From contig NZ_JAGRPF010000064.1 of NCBI RefSeq assembly GCF_020439865.1, positions 50,681-114,680 of the forward strand: a DNA stretch of 64,000 nt. The letters run 5' to 3'. Below are positions 1 through 8,490 of the stretch, piece after piece. The stretch comes from Prosthecobacter sp. Lineage in GTDB: Bacteria > Verrucomicrobiota > Verrucomicrobiia > Verrucomicrobiales > Verrucomicrobiaceae. The translations under genes and the position numbers were made by a program. The notes under the pieces were generated by a model. The model was not told where the DNA came from. It did no database searches and worked only from the letters and a program-made list of their open reading frames with translations. Position 1 is the first letter of the stretch. Every line of letters begins with the position of its first letter.

Positions 1-737
1 GCGGTCGCCCCATCAGCGAGGATCATCGTTGCCTTGTCCGGCAGGAACGTCAGTCCTGTCACACGACCTTCGAGCGGCGCAGCCAGCGTATGCACCACCT
101 TCCAGTCGGCAGACTTCCACACCAGCACACTGCGATAACCACCCGCTGCCAGCAGCGTGCCATCCGCATTCCAAGCGAGCGATTGCACCACGTCCTTGTG
201 ACCTTCCAGCGTCGCGACCACCGGTGAATCCTTCGTGCTCACATCACGCACCAACACGCGATTGCCCAGTCCGGCAGCCAGCCACTTGCCATCCGGGCTC
301 AAAGCGAGCGCCGCCGCTGGCGTGTGACTCGCGGGCAGCGCGGCCAGTTTGTCCGCCGGCGTCAGTTCGCCAAACTTCTTCAAGGCCGCGTCATCCCAGG
401 CCGCACCCGAGTTCACCCAGGCCTTCAGCAGATTGATCTGCTTCTCCGGCATCTGCTTCTTCGGCGGCATATGCGCATCGCCCGGATCATTCAGCGCGGC
501 GATCAGCGCACTGCGCGCCGCGTCGCCCGCCTTCAGCGCGGCGCCGTTCTCACCCCCCTTGAGCGCGAGGTCGCGCGTCTCCAGCGACAGCCCGCCTTTC
601 TTCTTTTCCGCGTTGTGACAGCCGAGGCATTGCGTCTTCAGAATCCCCATCGCCTGCGCCGGATGCACCTTTGCCACCTCCGCGGAAAGCGAGGTGGTGA
701 ACAAGACGGTCAAAAGAACATGGCGAAGGGGGATCAT
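1..737 (-). CDS. Secreted c-type cytochrome / WD40 repeat protein (3' end outside window)
   Basis: The frame stays open from an ATG at 737 down to base 1, so only the N-terminal 245 residues are present. The product starts with a hydrophobic signal peptide (about residues 1-19, ending SLSA), followed by a CLGCH haem-attachment motif near residue 38 and the sequence NAEKKKGG that follows it in planctomycete-type cytochrome C domains. An MPPKK motif, commonly the distal Met ligand region, is near residue 80. After residue 125 come WD40-like blades (LSPDGKWLAAG, GHKDVVQSLAWNADG, VLVWKSADW). Families of this architecture are periplasmic and are usually encoded beside DUF1549/DUF1553 or DUF1501 proteins. 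Its 3' neighbours are not visible. Electron transfer or ligand-binding partners cannot be inferred. Confidence 0.88.
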   Translation of the reverse strand, partial: MIPLRHVLLTVLFTTSLSAEVAKVHPAQAMGILKTQCLGCHNAEKKKGGLSLETRDLALKGGENGAALKAGDAARSALIAALNDPGDAHMPPKKQMPEKQINLLKAWVNSGAAWDDAALKKFGELTPADKLAALPASHTPAAALALSPDGKWLAAGLGNRVLVRDVSTKDSPVVATLEGHKDVVQSLAWNADGTLLAAGGYRSVLVWKSADWKVVHTLAAPLEGRVTGLTFLPDKATMILADGAT

Positions 738-806
738 GAGCGCCGCAGATTACGGACGCTGATCAATCTCTCTTGCCGTGCTCGTCGGTGGGTTCGTCCA
801 ATCTAC

Positions 807-1409
807 TCACGCCTTCTCCCCGGCAGTCCATCGTGGCCAAAGCCTTCCCGTCTGTCGCATGTAGGTGCGGTATTGGTCGCCGAACTTCTCGCACATCAAC
901 TGCTCCTCACGTGGGACACGCATGAAATACATCGCAGCGAAGGCGGGCGCGACGGACCAGCCGGCGAGCCAGTTCTGCAGCAGCATTCCCTGCGCGAATG
1001 CCCACAGCCAGATGGAGGCATACATGGGATGGCGGATGAAACGGTAAACGCCGCGAGTCACCAGTTCGTGATTCTCTCGCAGTTCCAGGCTCACCGACCA
1101 GTTCTGCCCCAGATCGCTGTGCGACCGCCAGAACAGCCAAAGCGAGACGATCATCGCCACCGTTCCGATCCACGGCACAACAATTGGGAGACGATAATCC
1201 GCAAAGGCGAGCCAGGGCGTGAAGAGATAGAGCACCGGCAGCAGCAGCGTGCCCGGCGCCATGCCCGCCAGCAGTCCTTTTTCCAACCCGTCCATACGTC
1301 TCACCTCCTTCTTCTCGTCCTTCGTGCGCAGAATGAAGACGTGCCGGATCCGATAATAGATCACGAACCCGATGAGGAAGACGATGTTCCATGGTTGAAG
1401 GATGTTCAT
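807..1409 (-). CDS. Isoprenylcysteine carboxyl methyltransferase (ICMT)-like membrane protein
   Basis: About 200 residues with four to five hydrophobic segments. The C-terminal half carries the ICMT/PEMT signature: RHPMYAS near residue 127, then a stretch around EEQLMCEKFGDQY and the closing YMRQTGRLWP. In this family these residues bind S-adenosylmethionine and the isoprenoid or lipid substrate. Bacterial homologues seldom have a known substrate, so membrane-lipid or small-molecule O-/N-methylation is only a family-level guess. I chose the inner ATG (MNILQPWN) over the longer reading from 1457 because the first 16 residues are polar and unlike the family. It lies 100 bp downstream of the DUF1624-like gene on the same strand and may be co-transcribed with it. 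Confidence 0.75.
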   Translation of the reverse strand: MNILQPWNIVFLIGFVIYYRIRHVFILRTKDEKKEVRRMDGLEKGLLAGMAPGTLLLPVLYLFTPWLAFADYRLPIVVPWIGTVAMIVSLWLFWRSHSDLGQNWSVSLELRENHELVTRGVYRFIRHPMYASIWLWAFAQGMLLQNWLAGWSVAPAFAAMYFMRVPREEQLMCEKFGDQYRTYMRQTGRLWPRWTAGEKA

Positions 1410-1510
1410 GGGAAGCTTCGTCGTCAGGTTCAGTTTTGAGCGTGCTGATCCAACCACAAATCCACGACGAACGTCAACGCCATTTGTGAGAAGCCTGCGA
1501 TGCTTTCAAA

Positions 1511-2524
1511 TCACGAAGCGTCTTTCGACTTGGAGCCAGCCCCTCCCCTGCCCTGTCGAACTCGCACCCGGCGTCGCTCGTTCCACCACCCCAGCATCAA
1601 CGAGACGCCAAACAACAGCGCGAAGATCAAAAACACGGTCCACAGCGGTTGTGTGCTTCCAATGATCTGCTGCAACGGCCGCCTTGGCAGCGGCACGGCA
1701 TGGATCAGCAGCAGATGCACCACGTAAAGAAGCAGCGATTCACGACCGGCAAGCCGCAGCCAGCCGGTGCCCGCGCTGATTCGGTCAGCCACGCAGGCGG
1801 TGAGCACGGCGGCCATCATCACCCAGCCCAGACGTTCCAGGAAGAACTCCGGTTCGCCTCCGGGCCAGGGTGAATAAGGCTGAGCGAAGGTCAGTAAAGC
1901 TCCTGACACGAACACGACAGCCGCTCCACGATTCAGGGTGCCGCTCCAAAAGCTGCGCGTCAGAAAACCTGCCATGCCGAAACCAACCCAAGGGAAAAGG
2001 GCGAACCACGAACCATGGTTGCGACTGAAATACTGATCGATCAACAACACACCCGTATGCCAGCTCTCGGCCGACTTTTGCAGGCCGACAAATGCGAGAA
2101 GCAACACAGCGGCCACCGCGTTCCGCCAGCGCACGAAACGTTCGGCCAGCAGCATCAGCAGACCGCTCACCGCCAGGCAATGCAGCACATTGACCGTGCA
2201 GGCCGCCTTCCATGCCTCCGGCGTGAGCAGCGCCTGCCAGGGCACATACATCAGGTAACCGATGAGCCACACCATCAACAGTCGCTTGGCCGCAGGCCAT
2301 GCCGGTTTGGAACCGCCCGTTGTCACATGCGCGCGCACGAAACCCGCGATCCAGAAGAAGGCCGGGGCGATCAGACCGTGATAGTAGTCGAGTTCATGAA
2401 ACCACGGTGCGTCACGCAGATTCGCATCGAGAAACGTGTGTGCCGAATGCGTCCAAACCATGCCGAGCACCGCGAGACCGCGGAACAGATCGAGCCAGGC
2501 AAGGCGTTGGGGAGCAGCGGCCAC
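1511..2524 (-). CDS. DUF1624 / HGSNAT-like polytopic membrane acyltransferase family protein
   Basis: 337 residues, almost entirely hydrophobic segments (nine to ten predicted by eye). The N-terminus RLAWLDLFRGLAVLGMVW matches the start of DUF1624/YeiB-like and heparan-alpha-glucosaminide N-acetyltransferase-like proteins, with LD-RG followed by a first membrane helix. A conserved histidine-rich stretch follows (THSAHTF, ELDYYHGL). Members are thought to move acyl groups across the membrane onto sugars, but no substrate can be read from this sequence. The C-terminus is basic (NERRRVRVRQGRGG). The gene diverges from the CehA-like gene, with a 78-bp intergenic region that must hold both promoters. 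No clear -35/-10 pair is evident there. Confidence 0.7.
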   Translation of the reverse strand: MAAAPQRLAWLDLFRGLAVLGMVWTHSAHTFLDANLRDAPWFHELDYYHGLIAPAFFWIAGFVRAHVTTGGSKPAWPAAKRLLMVWLIGYLMYVPWQALLTPEAWKAACTVNVLHCLAVSGLLMLLAERFVRWRNAVAAVLLLAFVGLQKSAESWHTGVLLIDQYFSRNHGSWFALFPWVGFGMAGFLTRSFWSGTLNRGAAVVFVSGALLTFAQPYSPWPGGEPEFFLERLGWVMMAAVLTACVADRISAGTGWLRLAGRESLLLYVVHLLLIHAVPLPRRPLQQIIGSTQPLWTVFLIFALLFGVSLMLGWWNERRRVRVRQGRGGAGSKSKDAS

Positions 2525-2602
2525 GCGGCGAGATTAACAAAGTTGTGTCGCGGCACAAGATGACTCTCGCCCTGCCGTTTGTTACAGCTTCACCCACCTT
2601 CC

Positions 2603-5158
2603 ATGAAATTTGCCCTCTTGCTCCCCCTGCTCTTTGCAAGCGCCCTGCCCGCCGCCGAAGTCTTTGAAGCCGCGCTCGGTCGCGAAACGGAACTGCCCAA
2701 AGGCAAGGAAGCCGACGGTATCCTGGGCGACTTCGTTCTGCGCAGTGACAAGGTGGAGGCCGTGATCTCACACAACGCCGCAAACCGTCGCGCAAACATG
2801 AGCACCTTTTACGGCGAAGACGGTGTCACCCCGGGTGCGCTCTATGATTTGACACTGCGTGGCGCCAGCAACGACCAGCTCGTCATTTACAGCCCCTGCG
2901 GTCACGGTCCGGTCAGCTACGTAAAGATTGCCAATGTCAAAGAAGAGGGCGCCGCCGCCGTCGAATCCGTCACCACCGCAGCAAAGAACGGCGGCGTGTT
3001 CAAACGTCATGAATATCGTGTCAAAGACGGTGTGCAGGGCGTCTTCATCACCACAGTGCTGCGCAACGAGACCGACAAACCGCAGAAGACTTTCACCAAG
3101 GATGATCTGATGCGGTTTGAATCCACCGGCGAAGTGCAGGGCATTCGATGGGCCGATGCGATCAATCCCGCACATAAGTGCGGTTATGCGTTCGCGACCC
3201 TCAGCGTGAGCGGCATCGACAAGCTCGAAGACACGATCGAATTGCAGCCGAAACAGGAGGTCGCTATCTCACGCTTCTTCGCCGTGGGCACATCTCCGGC
3301 GCAGGCCGTGGGCGAGGTATGGGCAGTGAAGGGAAAAACCGGAATCGTTGAAGGATTATTGACCGACGAGAATGACAAGCGGCTCGCGACGGGTTCCATC
3401 GCCATCAAGCAGGGTCAGAGCAGTATCCTGGCGTACCCTGATTTGGAAGGCCGGTTCAACCTCCGCCTTCCTGATGGGAAGTACGAGTTCGTTGCCTCTG
3501 ATCTGGGCCGTAACGAAGTCACCGCGAATGTTACCGTGAAAGCCGATGGGGTAGTAAAGCACGCTTTTGGTCTCTCGGCTGCCTCCGGCATTCGCTTTGC
3601 GATCAACGATGAGGCAGGCAAACCCATCCCGTGCAAGGCGCACTTCGCGCCGCTGGATGAAAACGCTCCGAAGCTCAATCTCGGCCCGAAGCATCGCGCG
3701 CATGGTTGCGTGGACCAGTATCACAGCGAGAACGGCCACTTCACCCAACAGCTCCCGCCGGGCAAGTACCGCGTCGTCGTTGTGCGCGGACCGGAATACA
3801 GTCACCTTGCGAAGGAAATCACGCTTGAGGCCGGTAAGACCGCCGAATTCAAAGGCACGCTCAAACGTCTCGTGGACACGAAGGGCTGGATCAGCGCCGA
3901 CTTCCACAATCACAGCACGCCGAGCGGCGACAATGTCTGCGACACCGACGGCCGCTTGATCAACATCGCTGCCGAGCACCTCGAATTCGCGCCAACCACC
4001 GAGCACAACCGCCTCTACGACTGGGAACCGACGATCAAGGCGCTAGGCCTTCAATCCTACATCAAAACAGTCAAGGGCATGGAACTCACCGGCAGCCGCC
4101 AGCACTTCAATGCATTCCCGTTCGAGCCTGATCCGCTCAAGCAAGACGGCGGTGCCCCCGTTTGGAACGATGACCCTCGCATCACCGCACTCACGCTGCG
4201 ACGCTGGCAGGGCGAGCGTGCGGATCGCTGGATTCAGTTCAACCATCCCGATCTCGCGAACATGTTCATGGACCGCGACAGCGACGGCGTTGCGGATGGC
4301 GGCTTCGTCGGCGTCGGTGACATGATCGACGGCTCTGAAAGTGAGAACGGACCTGGCACAGACATTCTGGCCGATGCGCCATTCAAGGTCAGCCGTCCCG
4401 CCGGCTCCTTGGCCGCCAAGGTCTCGCAGGTGCGTGAGTTCATATGGCGTCAGCTTTTGAATCAAGGTCTGCGCGTCACCGCCGTCGGTGTGGCCGACGC
4501 GCACAGCGTTTATGGCAACGGTGTTGGCTGCTGGCGCTGCTACCTGCCCTCCAGCACCGATGAGCCGGCGAAGATCGACTGGGCGGAACTCTCGCCGCAT
4601 GCGAAAGCCGGCCACATCGTGCTCAGCACTGGTCCCTTCCTCGAAGTCACGACACAGAACGGCAAGATCGCCGGTGACGACGACCGCGCGACCGGAGTCA
4701 TCGATCTCAAGGTGCGTGTGCAATGCACCGACTGGATGGACATCGACCGCGTGCAGGTGCTGGTGAACAGCCGCCCTGATCCGAAGCTCAACTTCACCCG
4801 CGCCACGCATCCGCAGATGTTCAAGGACGGCGTAGTGAAGTTCGACCAGACAATCCACGTGCCGCTGCAGCATGATGCGCATCTCATCGTCGTGGCCATT
4901 GACGAAGACGGCGATGAAAAGACCTGCTACGGCACCAGCGACTACGCCAAGATGCGTCCCTGCGCCTACAACAATCCGATCTACATCGATGCGGACGGCC
5001 ACGGCTTCACGCCGAACGGTGACACGCTTGGTTTCGATCTTCCTGTCGGCGGCATGAACGCGGACAAGGCCAAGGCGCAGCTTGTCAAAGCTGGTTTGAT
5101 CAAGGAAGAACCCAAGACTGGCACCGCACCTGCGGGTGAAACGAAAAAGAAAAACTGA
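2603..5158 (+). CDS. CehA/McbA family metallohydrolase with PHP-type domain, secreted
   Basis: 851 residues from the ATG at 2603, which begins a good signal peptide (MKFALLLPLLFASALPAAE). The upstream in-frame start at 2579 would bury it behind polar residues. The first 270 residues form a beta-rich region. Residues about 250-425 hold carboxypeptidase-regulatory-like beta-sandwich repeats (GRFNLRLPDGKYEF, QLPPGKYRVVVV). The catalytic PHP-like part begins with the metal motif DFHNHSTPSGD near residue 432, then TEHN near 464 and GVADAHS near 627. CehA/McbA enzymes are known from carbaryl and microcin metabolism, but most relatives are uncharacterised phosphoesterase-like hydrolases. The real substrate is unknown. 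The cytidine deaminase gene follows after 4 bp, suggesting one transcript. Confidence 0.82.
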   Translation: MKFALLLPLLFASALPAAEVFEAALGRETELPKGKEADGILGDFVLRSDKVEAVISHNAANRRANMSTFYGEDGVTPGALYDLTLRGASNDQLVIYSPCGHGPVSYVKIANVKEEGAAAVESVTTAAKNGGVFKRHEYRVKDGVQGVFITTVLRNETDKPQKTFTKDDLMRFESTGEVQGIRWADAINPAHKCGYAFATLSVSGIDKLEDTIELQPKQEVAISRFFAVGTSPAQAVGEVWAVKGKTGIVEGLLTDENDKRLATGSIAIKQGQSSILAYPDLEGRFNLRLPDGKYEFVASDLGRNEVTANVTVKADGVVKHAFGLSAASGIRFAINDEAGKPIPCKAHFAPLDENAPKLNLGPKHRAHGCVDQYHSENGHFTQQLPPGKYRVVVVRGPEYSHLAKEITLEAGKTAEFKGTLKRLVDTKGWISADFHNHSTPSGDNVCDTDGRLINIAAEHLEFAPTTEHNRLYDWEPTIKALGLQSYIKTVKGMELTGSRQHFNAFPFEPDPLKQDGGAPVWNDDPRITALTLRRWQGERADRWIQFNHPDLANMFMDRDSDGVADGGFVGVGDMIDGSESENGPGTDILADAPFKVSRPAGSLAAKVSQVREFIWRQLLNQGLRVTAVGVADAHSVYGNGVGCWRCYLPSSTDEPAKIDWAELSPHAKAGHIVLSTGPFLEVTTQNGKIAGDDDRATGVIDLKVRVQCTDWMDIDRVQVLVNSRPDPKLNFTRATHPQMFKDGVVKFDQTIHVPLQHDAHLIVVAIDEDGDEKTCYGTSDYAKMRPCAYNNPIYIDADGHGFTPNGDTLGFDLPVGGMNADKAKAQLVKAGLIKEEPKTGTAPAGETKKKN

Positions 5159-5162
5159 ACTC

Positions 5163-5549
5163 ATGACCGGCACCCCCGATCTCCTCGAACTGGCCAAGGT
5201 CTCCGCGGAACAGGCTTACGCGCCTTACTCGCGGTTTCAGGTTGGTTGCGCCGTCTTCACTGAACGCGGCGGCCTTTTCACCGGCTGCAATGTGGAGAAT
5301 GCGAGCTACGGACTGACGATCTGTGCTGAGCGCAATGCAATCTTCCACGCCGTGTCCGAGGAAGGACCGGCGATGAAGATCGCCACGCTCGCCGTGGTTG
5401 CGCTTGGGCAGGAGTTTCCGCCGTGTGGAGCCTGCAGGCAAGTGATCGCGGAGTTCGCGACGCCAGAAACCACGGTCTGGTTTCTGCGCGACGGAAAACC
5501 GGTGGCGATGACGATGGCGGAGTTGCTGCCTGCTAGCTTCAGGATATGA
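5163..5549 (+). CDS. cdd: Cytidine deaminase
   Basis: 128 residues. It deaminates cytidine and deoxycytidine to uridine and deoxyuridine in pyrimidine salvage. The zinc site is complete: CAERNAIF near residue 52 supplies the first Cys and the catalytic Glu, and PPCGACRQV near residue 89 supplies the other two Cys. The early YAPYSRFQVG and the NVENASYG motif bind the nucleoside. The length fits the short homotetrameric class. The start at 5163 is 4 bp after the stop of the CehA-like gene. A longer reading from 5136 would overlap that gene and add a basic, unrelated N-terminus. A second cytidine-type deaminase (dCMP type) sits at 35320. Confidence 0.95.
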   Translation: MTGTPDLLELAKVSAEQAYAPYSRFQVGCAVFTERGGLFTGCNVENASYGLTICAERNAIFHAVSEEGPAMKIATLAVVALGQEFPPCGACRQVIAEFATPETTVWFLRDGKPVAMTMAELLPASFRI

Positions 5550-5559
5550 ATGCCCGAGC

Positions 5560-6435
5560 ATGACTCTCCCTCCTTCCGTCCGTATCACCGAAGAACTCTC
5601 TGAATATCCCATCCTCGAAATCGATCATCCGGCAGCAAGCGGGCGAATCGCGTTGAACGGAGCACATGTGATGGAATGGATTCCCGAAGGCCATGATCCT
5701 GTGCTGTTCATGAGCATGGCGGCGCAGTTGGAGCCTGGGAAGGCGATCCGCGGCGGCATTCCGGTGTGCTGGCCGTGGTTTGGACCGCATCCGCGCGATA
5801 CAGCGATGCCCGCCCATGGATTTGTCCGCACCATGATGTGGAAGGTGGACGTGGCGCGTGAGAACGATTCGGAAGTCGAGATCGTGCTGAAAGTTCAAGA
5901 CTCCGCCGAGACAAAGACTTACTGGCCGCATGCCTTCTCGGCACGTTTGCACGTGCGCATGGGCGCGTTTCTGGAAGTCACGCTGCAGGTGGCGAACACA
6001 GGAACCGCCGCGTGGGATATGACGGGGGCGCTGCACACCTATCTCAATGTTGAAGACGTGCGGCAGATCTCGGTTCACGGACTGCATGGCACGCAGTATG
6101 TCGAGAGCCGCCTCTCACCGGAGAAGCGGCCGCAGCACGGGCCTGTGGTCATCGATCAGGAAGTGGACAGGCTCTATGCTTCAGATGCGCCAGTGATCGT
6201 GCATGATCCCGCCTGGAAGCGCGAATTCATCATCGAAAAAGGCGGCAGCCTGGCCACAGTCGTATGGAATCCCTGGATCGAAAAATCCAAGCGCCTTGCC
6301 GATTTGCCTGACGAGGCGTATCCCGAATTTCTCTGTATCGAGGCGGCCAACGCCGGCGAAGATGTGGTCACTGTGATGCCCGGCCAGGAGCATTTGCTGA
6401 TGCAGCGTATCGACGTTCGGAAGCTTCATGCCTGA
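5560..6435 (+). CDS. D-hexose-6-phosphate mutarotase (aldose 1-epimerase family)
   Basis: 291 residues matching the YeaD-type glucose-6-phosphate 1-epimerase family, which interconverts alpha and beta anomers of hexose 6-phosphates in the cytoplasm. Landmarks are GGIPVCWPWFGPHP near residue 67, PAHGFVR near residue 84 with the likely catalytic His, a second His in ALHTYLNVEDV near residue 157, and CIEAANAG near residue 260, where the general-base Glu of the family lies. There is no signal peptide. It starts 10 bp after cdd, so these genes probably form one operon with the CehA-like gene. The beta-sandwich galactose mutarotase fold is expected from the family. Confidence 0.88.
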   Translation: MTLPPSVRITEELSEYPILEIDHPAASGRIALNGAHVMEWIPEGHDPVLFMSMAAQLEPGKAIRGGIPVCWPWFGPHPRDTAMPAHGFVRTMMWKVDVARENDSEVEIVLKVQDSAETKTYWPHAFSARLHVRMGAFLEVTLQVANTGTAAWDMTGALHTYLNVEDVRQISVHGLHGTQYVESRLSPEKRPQHGPVVIDQEVDRLYASDAPVIVHDPAWKREFIIEKGGSLATVVWNPWIEKSKRLADLPDEAYPEFLCIEAANAGEDVVTVMPGQEHLLMQRIDVRKLHA

Positions 6436-6475
6436 TGATGAGTGAGTGACGGTAGCAGAGGCCGAAAATCGACCG

Positions 6476-7807
6476 ATGAGCAGGCGGCTTGACCCCGCTC
6501 CATGCCTCGCCATGTCTACGAGCGTGTCGGACGGCCCTCCATTGATCGACCGCGTTCGCTTACGCTCCAACCAGTGGCGCAAGCTGAGGTCCATCGTGCT
6601 CAATCTCGCCACGACGGACAGCTTTTACGGCAAGAAAATTCACGAATGGGAGCTCAAGGTGAGCCGCCTCAACCGTGTGGACGACTTCATTGCCCAAGTT
6701 CCGTTCACTACAAAGGCGGACATTCAGGCCGATCGTCTGGCTAACCCTCCTTTTGGAACCAATCTGACCCGGGCCATTCACCAATACACCCGCTTCTGCC
6801 AGACCAGCGGCACCAGTACGGGCGAGCCCATGGCCTGGGTCGATACGCCAGAGAGCTGGGAGGCCATGCTCAAATGCTGGCAACGTGTGTTTGACGCCGC
6901 CGGACTCGTCAAAGGACGCGACCGCATCTTCTTCGCGTTTTCGTTCGGACCGTTTCTGGGATTCTGGACAGCATACGAAGCAGCAGCAAAAGATTACCTC
7001 ATCATTCCTGCCGGCGGGATGTCCAGCCAGGCACGACTCGAAGCCATGGCACGCTACGGTGCCACCGTGCTGTGCTGCACACCCACTTATGCGCTGCGGC
7101 TCGGCGAACTGATCGGTGATCCTTCTGGTGTGGAGCGCATGGGACTGCGCATCAACAAGATCATCGTGGCCGGTGAGACTGGCGGCAGCGTTCCCGAAGT
7201 GCGGCAGCGCCTCGAAAAACTGTGGGAGGCGCGAGTCTTCGATCATCACGGCATGACCGAAGTCGGGCCGGTCAGTTATGAAACAGAGGACATGCCGCGG
7301 CAGCTCGTCGTGATGGAAGAGGCCTATCTCGCCGAGATCGTGGATCCAAAAACGGGCGTGGAGGTGGCTGATGGCGAATGCGGTGAACTGATTCTCTCGA
7401 CCCTGGACCGCACCGCCTGTCCGCTGCTGCGCTACCGCACCGGAGACTGGGTGAAAAAGAAGATTCATCGCGGCCGGCTCATGCTCGACGGGGGCATCCT
7501 GAGCCGCGTGGACGACATGGTCGTCGTGCGCGGAGTAAACATTTACCCGAGCGCCATCGAGGCCGTCGTGCGGCAGTTCCCGGAGGTTCTGGAGTTCATG
7601 GTGGAGCAGCGCAAAGTGGATGCGATGGATGAGATTGAACTGATCGTCGAGGTCGACGGGAACGTGGCGAAGCCGCTGCTCAAACGCATCGAGACAAAGC
7701 TGAAGGACACATTTTCACTGCGCATTCCCGTGAGACTTGCCGAGCCTCACAGTCTTCCCCGCCACGAGTTCAAAGCCAAACGCTGGCGGCTTGTCCAGAC
7801 AGCCTGA
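6476..7807 (+). CDS. Phenylacetate-CoA ligase-like acyl-adenylating enzyme
   Basis: An AMP-dependent synthetase of the PaaK type: it should activate a carboxylic acid with ATP, then transfer it to CoA. The P-loop TSGTSTGEP lies near residue 109. HHGMTEVGPVSYE near residue 258, YRTGDWVKK near residue 320 and MVVVRGVNIYPS near residue 348 match the adenylation core and hinge. A typical C-terminal lid domain ends in KAKRWRLV. No acyl-carrier or transferase partner is adjacent, so the acid substrate is unknown. Start choice is uncertain: a GTG at 6446 and ATGs at 6476 and 6512 are all in frame with no ribosome-binding site, and the family homology begins just after the 6512 start. The ABC ATPase gene follows after 8 bp. 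Confidence 0.85.
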   Translation: MSRRLDPAPCLAMSTSVSDGPPLIDRVRLRSNQWRKLRSIVLNLATTDSFYGKKIHEWELKVSRLNRVDDFIAQVPFTTKADIQADRLANPPFGTNLTRAIHQYTRFCQTSGTSTGEPMAWVDTPESWEAMLKCWQRVFDAAGLVKGRDRIFFAFSFGPFLGFWTAYEAAAKDYLIIPAGGMSSQARLEAMARYGATVLCCTPTYALRLGELIGDPSGVERMGLRINKIIVAGETGGSVPEVRQRLEKLWEARVFDHHGMTEVGPVSYETEDMPRQLVVMEEAYLAEIVDPKTGVEVADGECGELILSTLDRTACPLLRYRTGDWVKKKIHRGRLMLDGGILSRVDDMVVVRGVNIYPSAIEAVVRQFPEVLEFMVEQRKVDAMDEIELIVEVDGNVAKPLLKRIETKLKDTFSLRIPVRLAEPHSLPRHEFKAKRWRLVQTA

Positions 7808-7815
7808 ACCCAACC

Positions 7816-8490
7816 ATGTCACTGATCCAACTCACCAACGTTTCCAAGTCCTACACCGACCCCGGCAGCGGGGCCCGGGTTCCGGTGCTGCATGGCATCA
7901 ACCTCAGCATCGAGGCCGGTGAATCCGTTGCCATCGTCGGCCCATCGGGCTGCGGCAAAAGCACACTGCTGAACATTCTCGGCACGCTCGACACTCCCGA
8001 TGAAGGAGAGATCGTCTTTGATGGAGAATCGCCGGCCAAGTCAACGGCGAAACAGCTCGCCGCACTGCGCAGCCAGAAGATCGGCTTCATTTTCCAACTC
8101 CATCATCTGATGCCGCAATGCTCCGTGCTAGAGAATGTGCTGCTGCCAACGCTTGCCCTGAAAGCGCCACCTGCCGATGCAGTGTCACGCGCGGAATCGC
8201 TGCTCGAACAGGTGGGTCTCAAAGACCGCATGAACTGGAAACCGGCGCAGTTGTCCGGCGGTGAACGCCAGCGCGTGGCGTTTGTGCGTGCCTTGATCAA
8301 CCAGCCCCGGCTCATCCTGGCTGACGAACCCACCGGCGCGCTGGACGAGACCAACGCCGCCGCTTTGACCGACCTGCTGCTGCAACTTCAGAAAAGCAGC
8401 GAGGTCACCCTGATCATGGTCACGCATCATCGTGCGCAGGCAGAACGCATGGGCCGGATGCTGACGATTCATGAAGGCTCCCTGAAATGA
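7816..8490 (+). CDS. ABC transporter ATP-binding protein, LolD/MacB type
   Basis: 224 residues, the usual length for a stand-alone MacB/LolD-class ATPase. Walker A GPSGCGKST is near residue 41, the Q-loop in FIFQLHHLMP near residue 95, the ABC signature LSGGERQRV near residue 145, Walker B LILADEPTGALD near residue 166 and the switch His in MVTHH near residue 202. The stop overlaps the start of the FtsX permease by four bases (ATGA), which couples their translation and makes the permease its obvious partner. Class members power mechanotransmission across the inner membrane, for lipoprotein release, efflux or envelope remodelling. They do not drive transport through the membrane itself. Confidence 0.93.
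   Translation: MSLIQLTNVSKSYTDPGSGARVPVLHGINLSIEAGESVAIVGPSGCGKSTLLNILGTLDTPDEGEIVFDGESPAKSTAKQLAALRSQKIGFIFQLHHLMPQCSVLENVLLPTLALKAPPADAVSRAESLLEQVGLKDRMNWKPAQLSGGERQRVAFVRALINQPRLILADEPTGALDETNAAALTDLLLQLQKSSEVTLIMVTHHRAQAERMGRMLTIHEGSLK

Noticed and set aside
324..1439. 371-codon plus-strand frame across the start of the window
   Set aside because: It runs antisense to the cytochrome/WD40 and ICMT-like genes. Its composition is Arg/His-rich, typical of a shadow frame, and it has no domain.
4043..5197. 384-codon minus-strand frame
   Set aside because: Lies fully antisense to the catalytic part of the CehA/McbA gene, which has clear metal-site motifs; the minus frame shows none.
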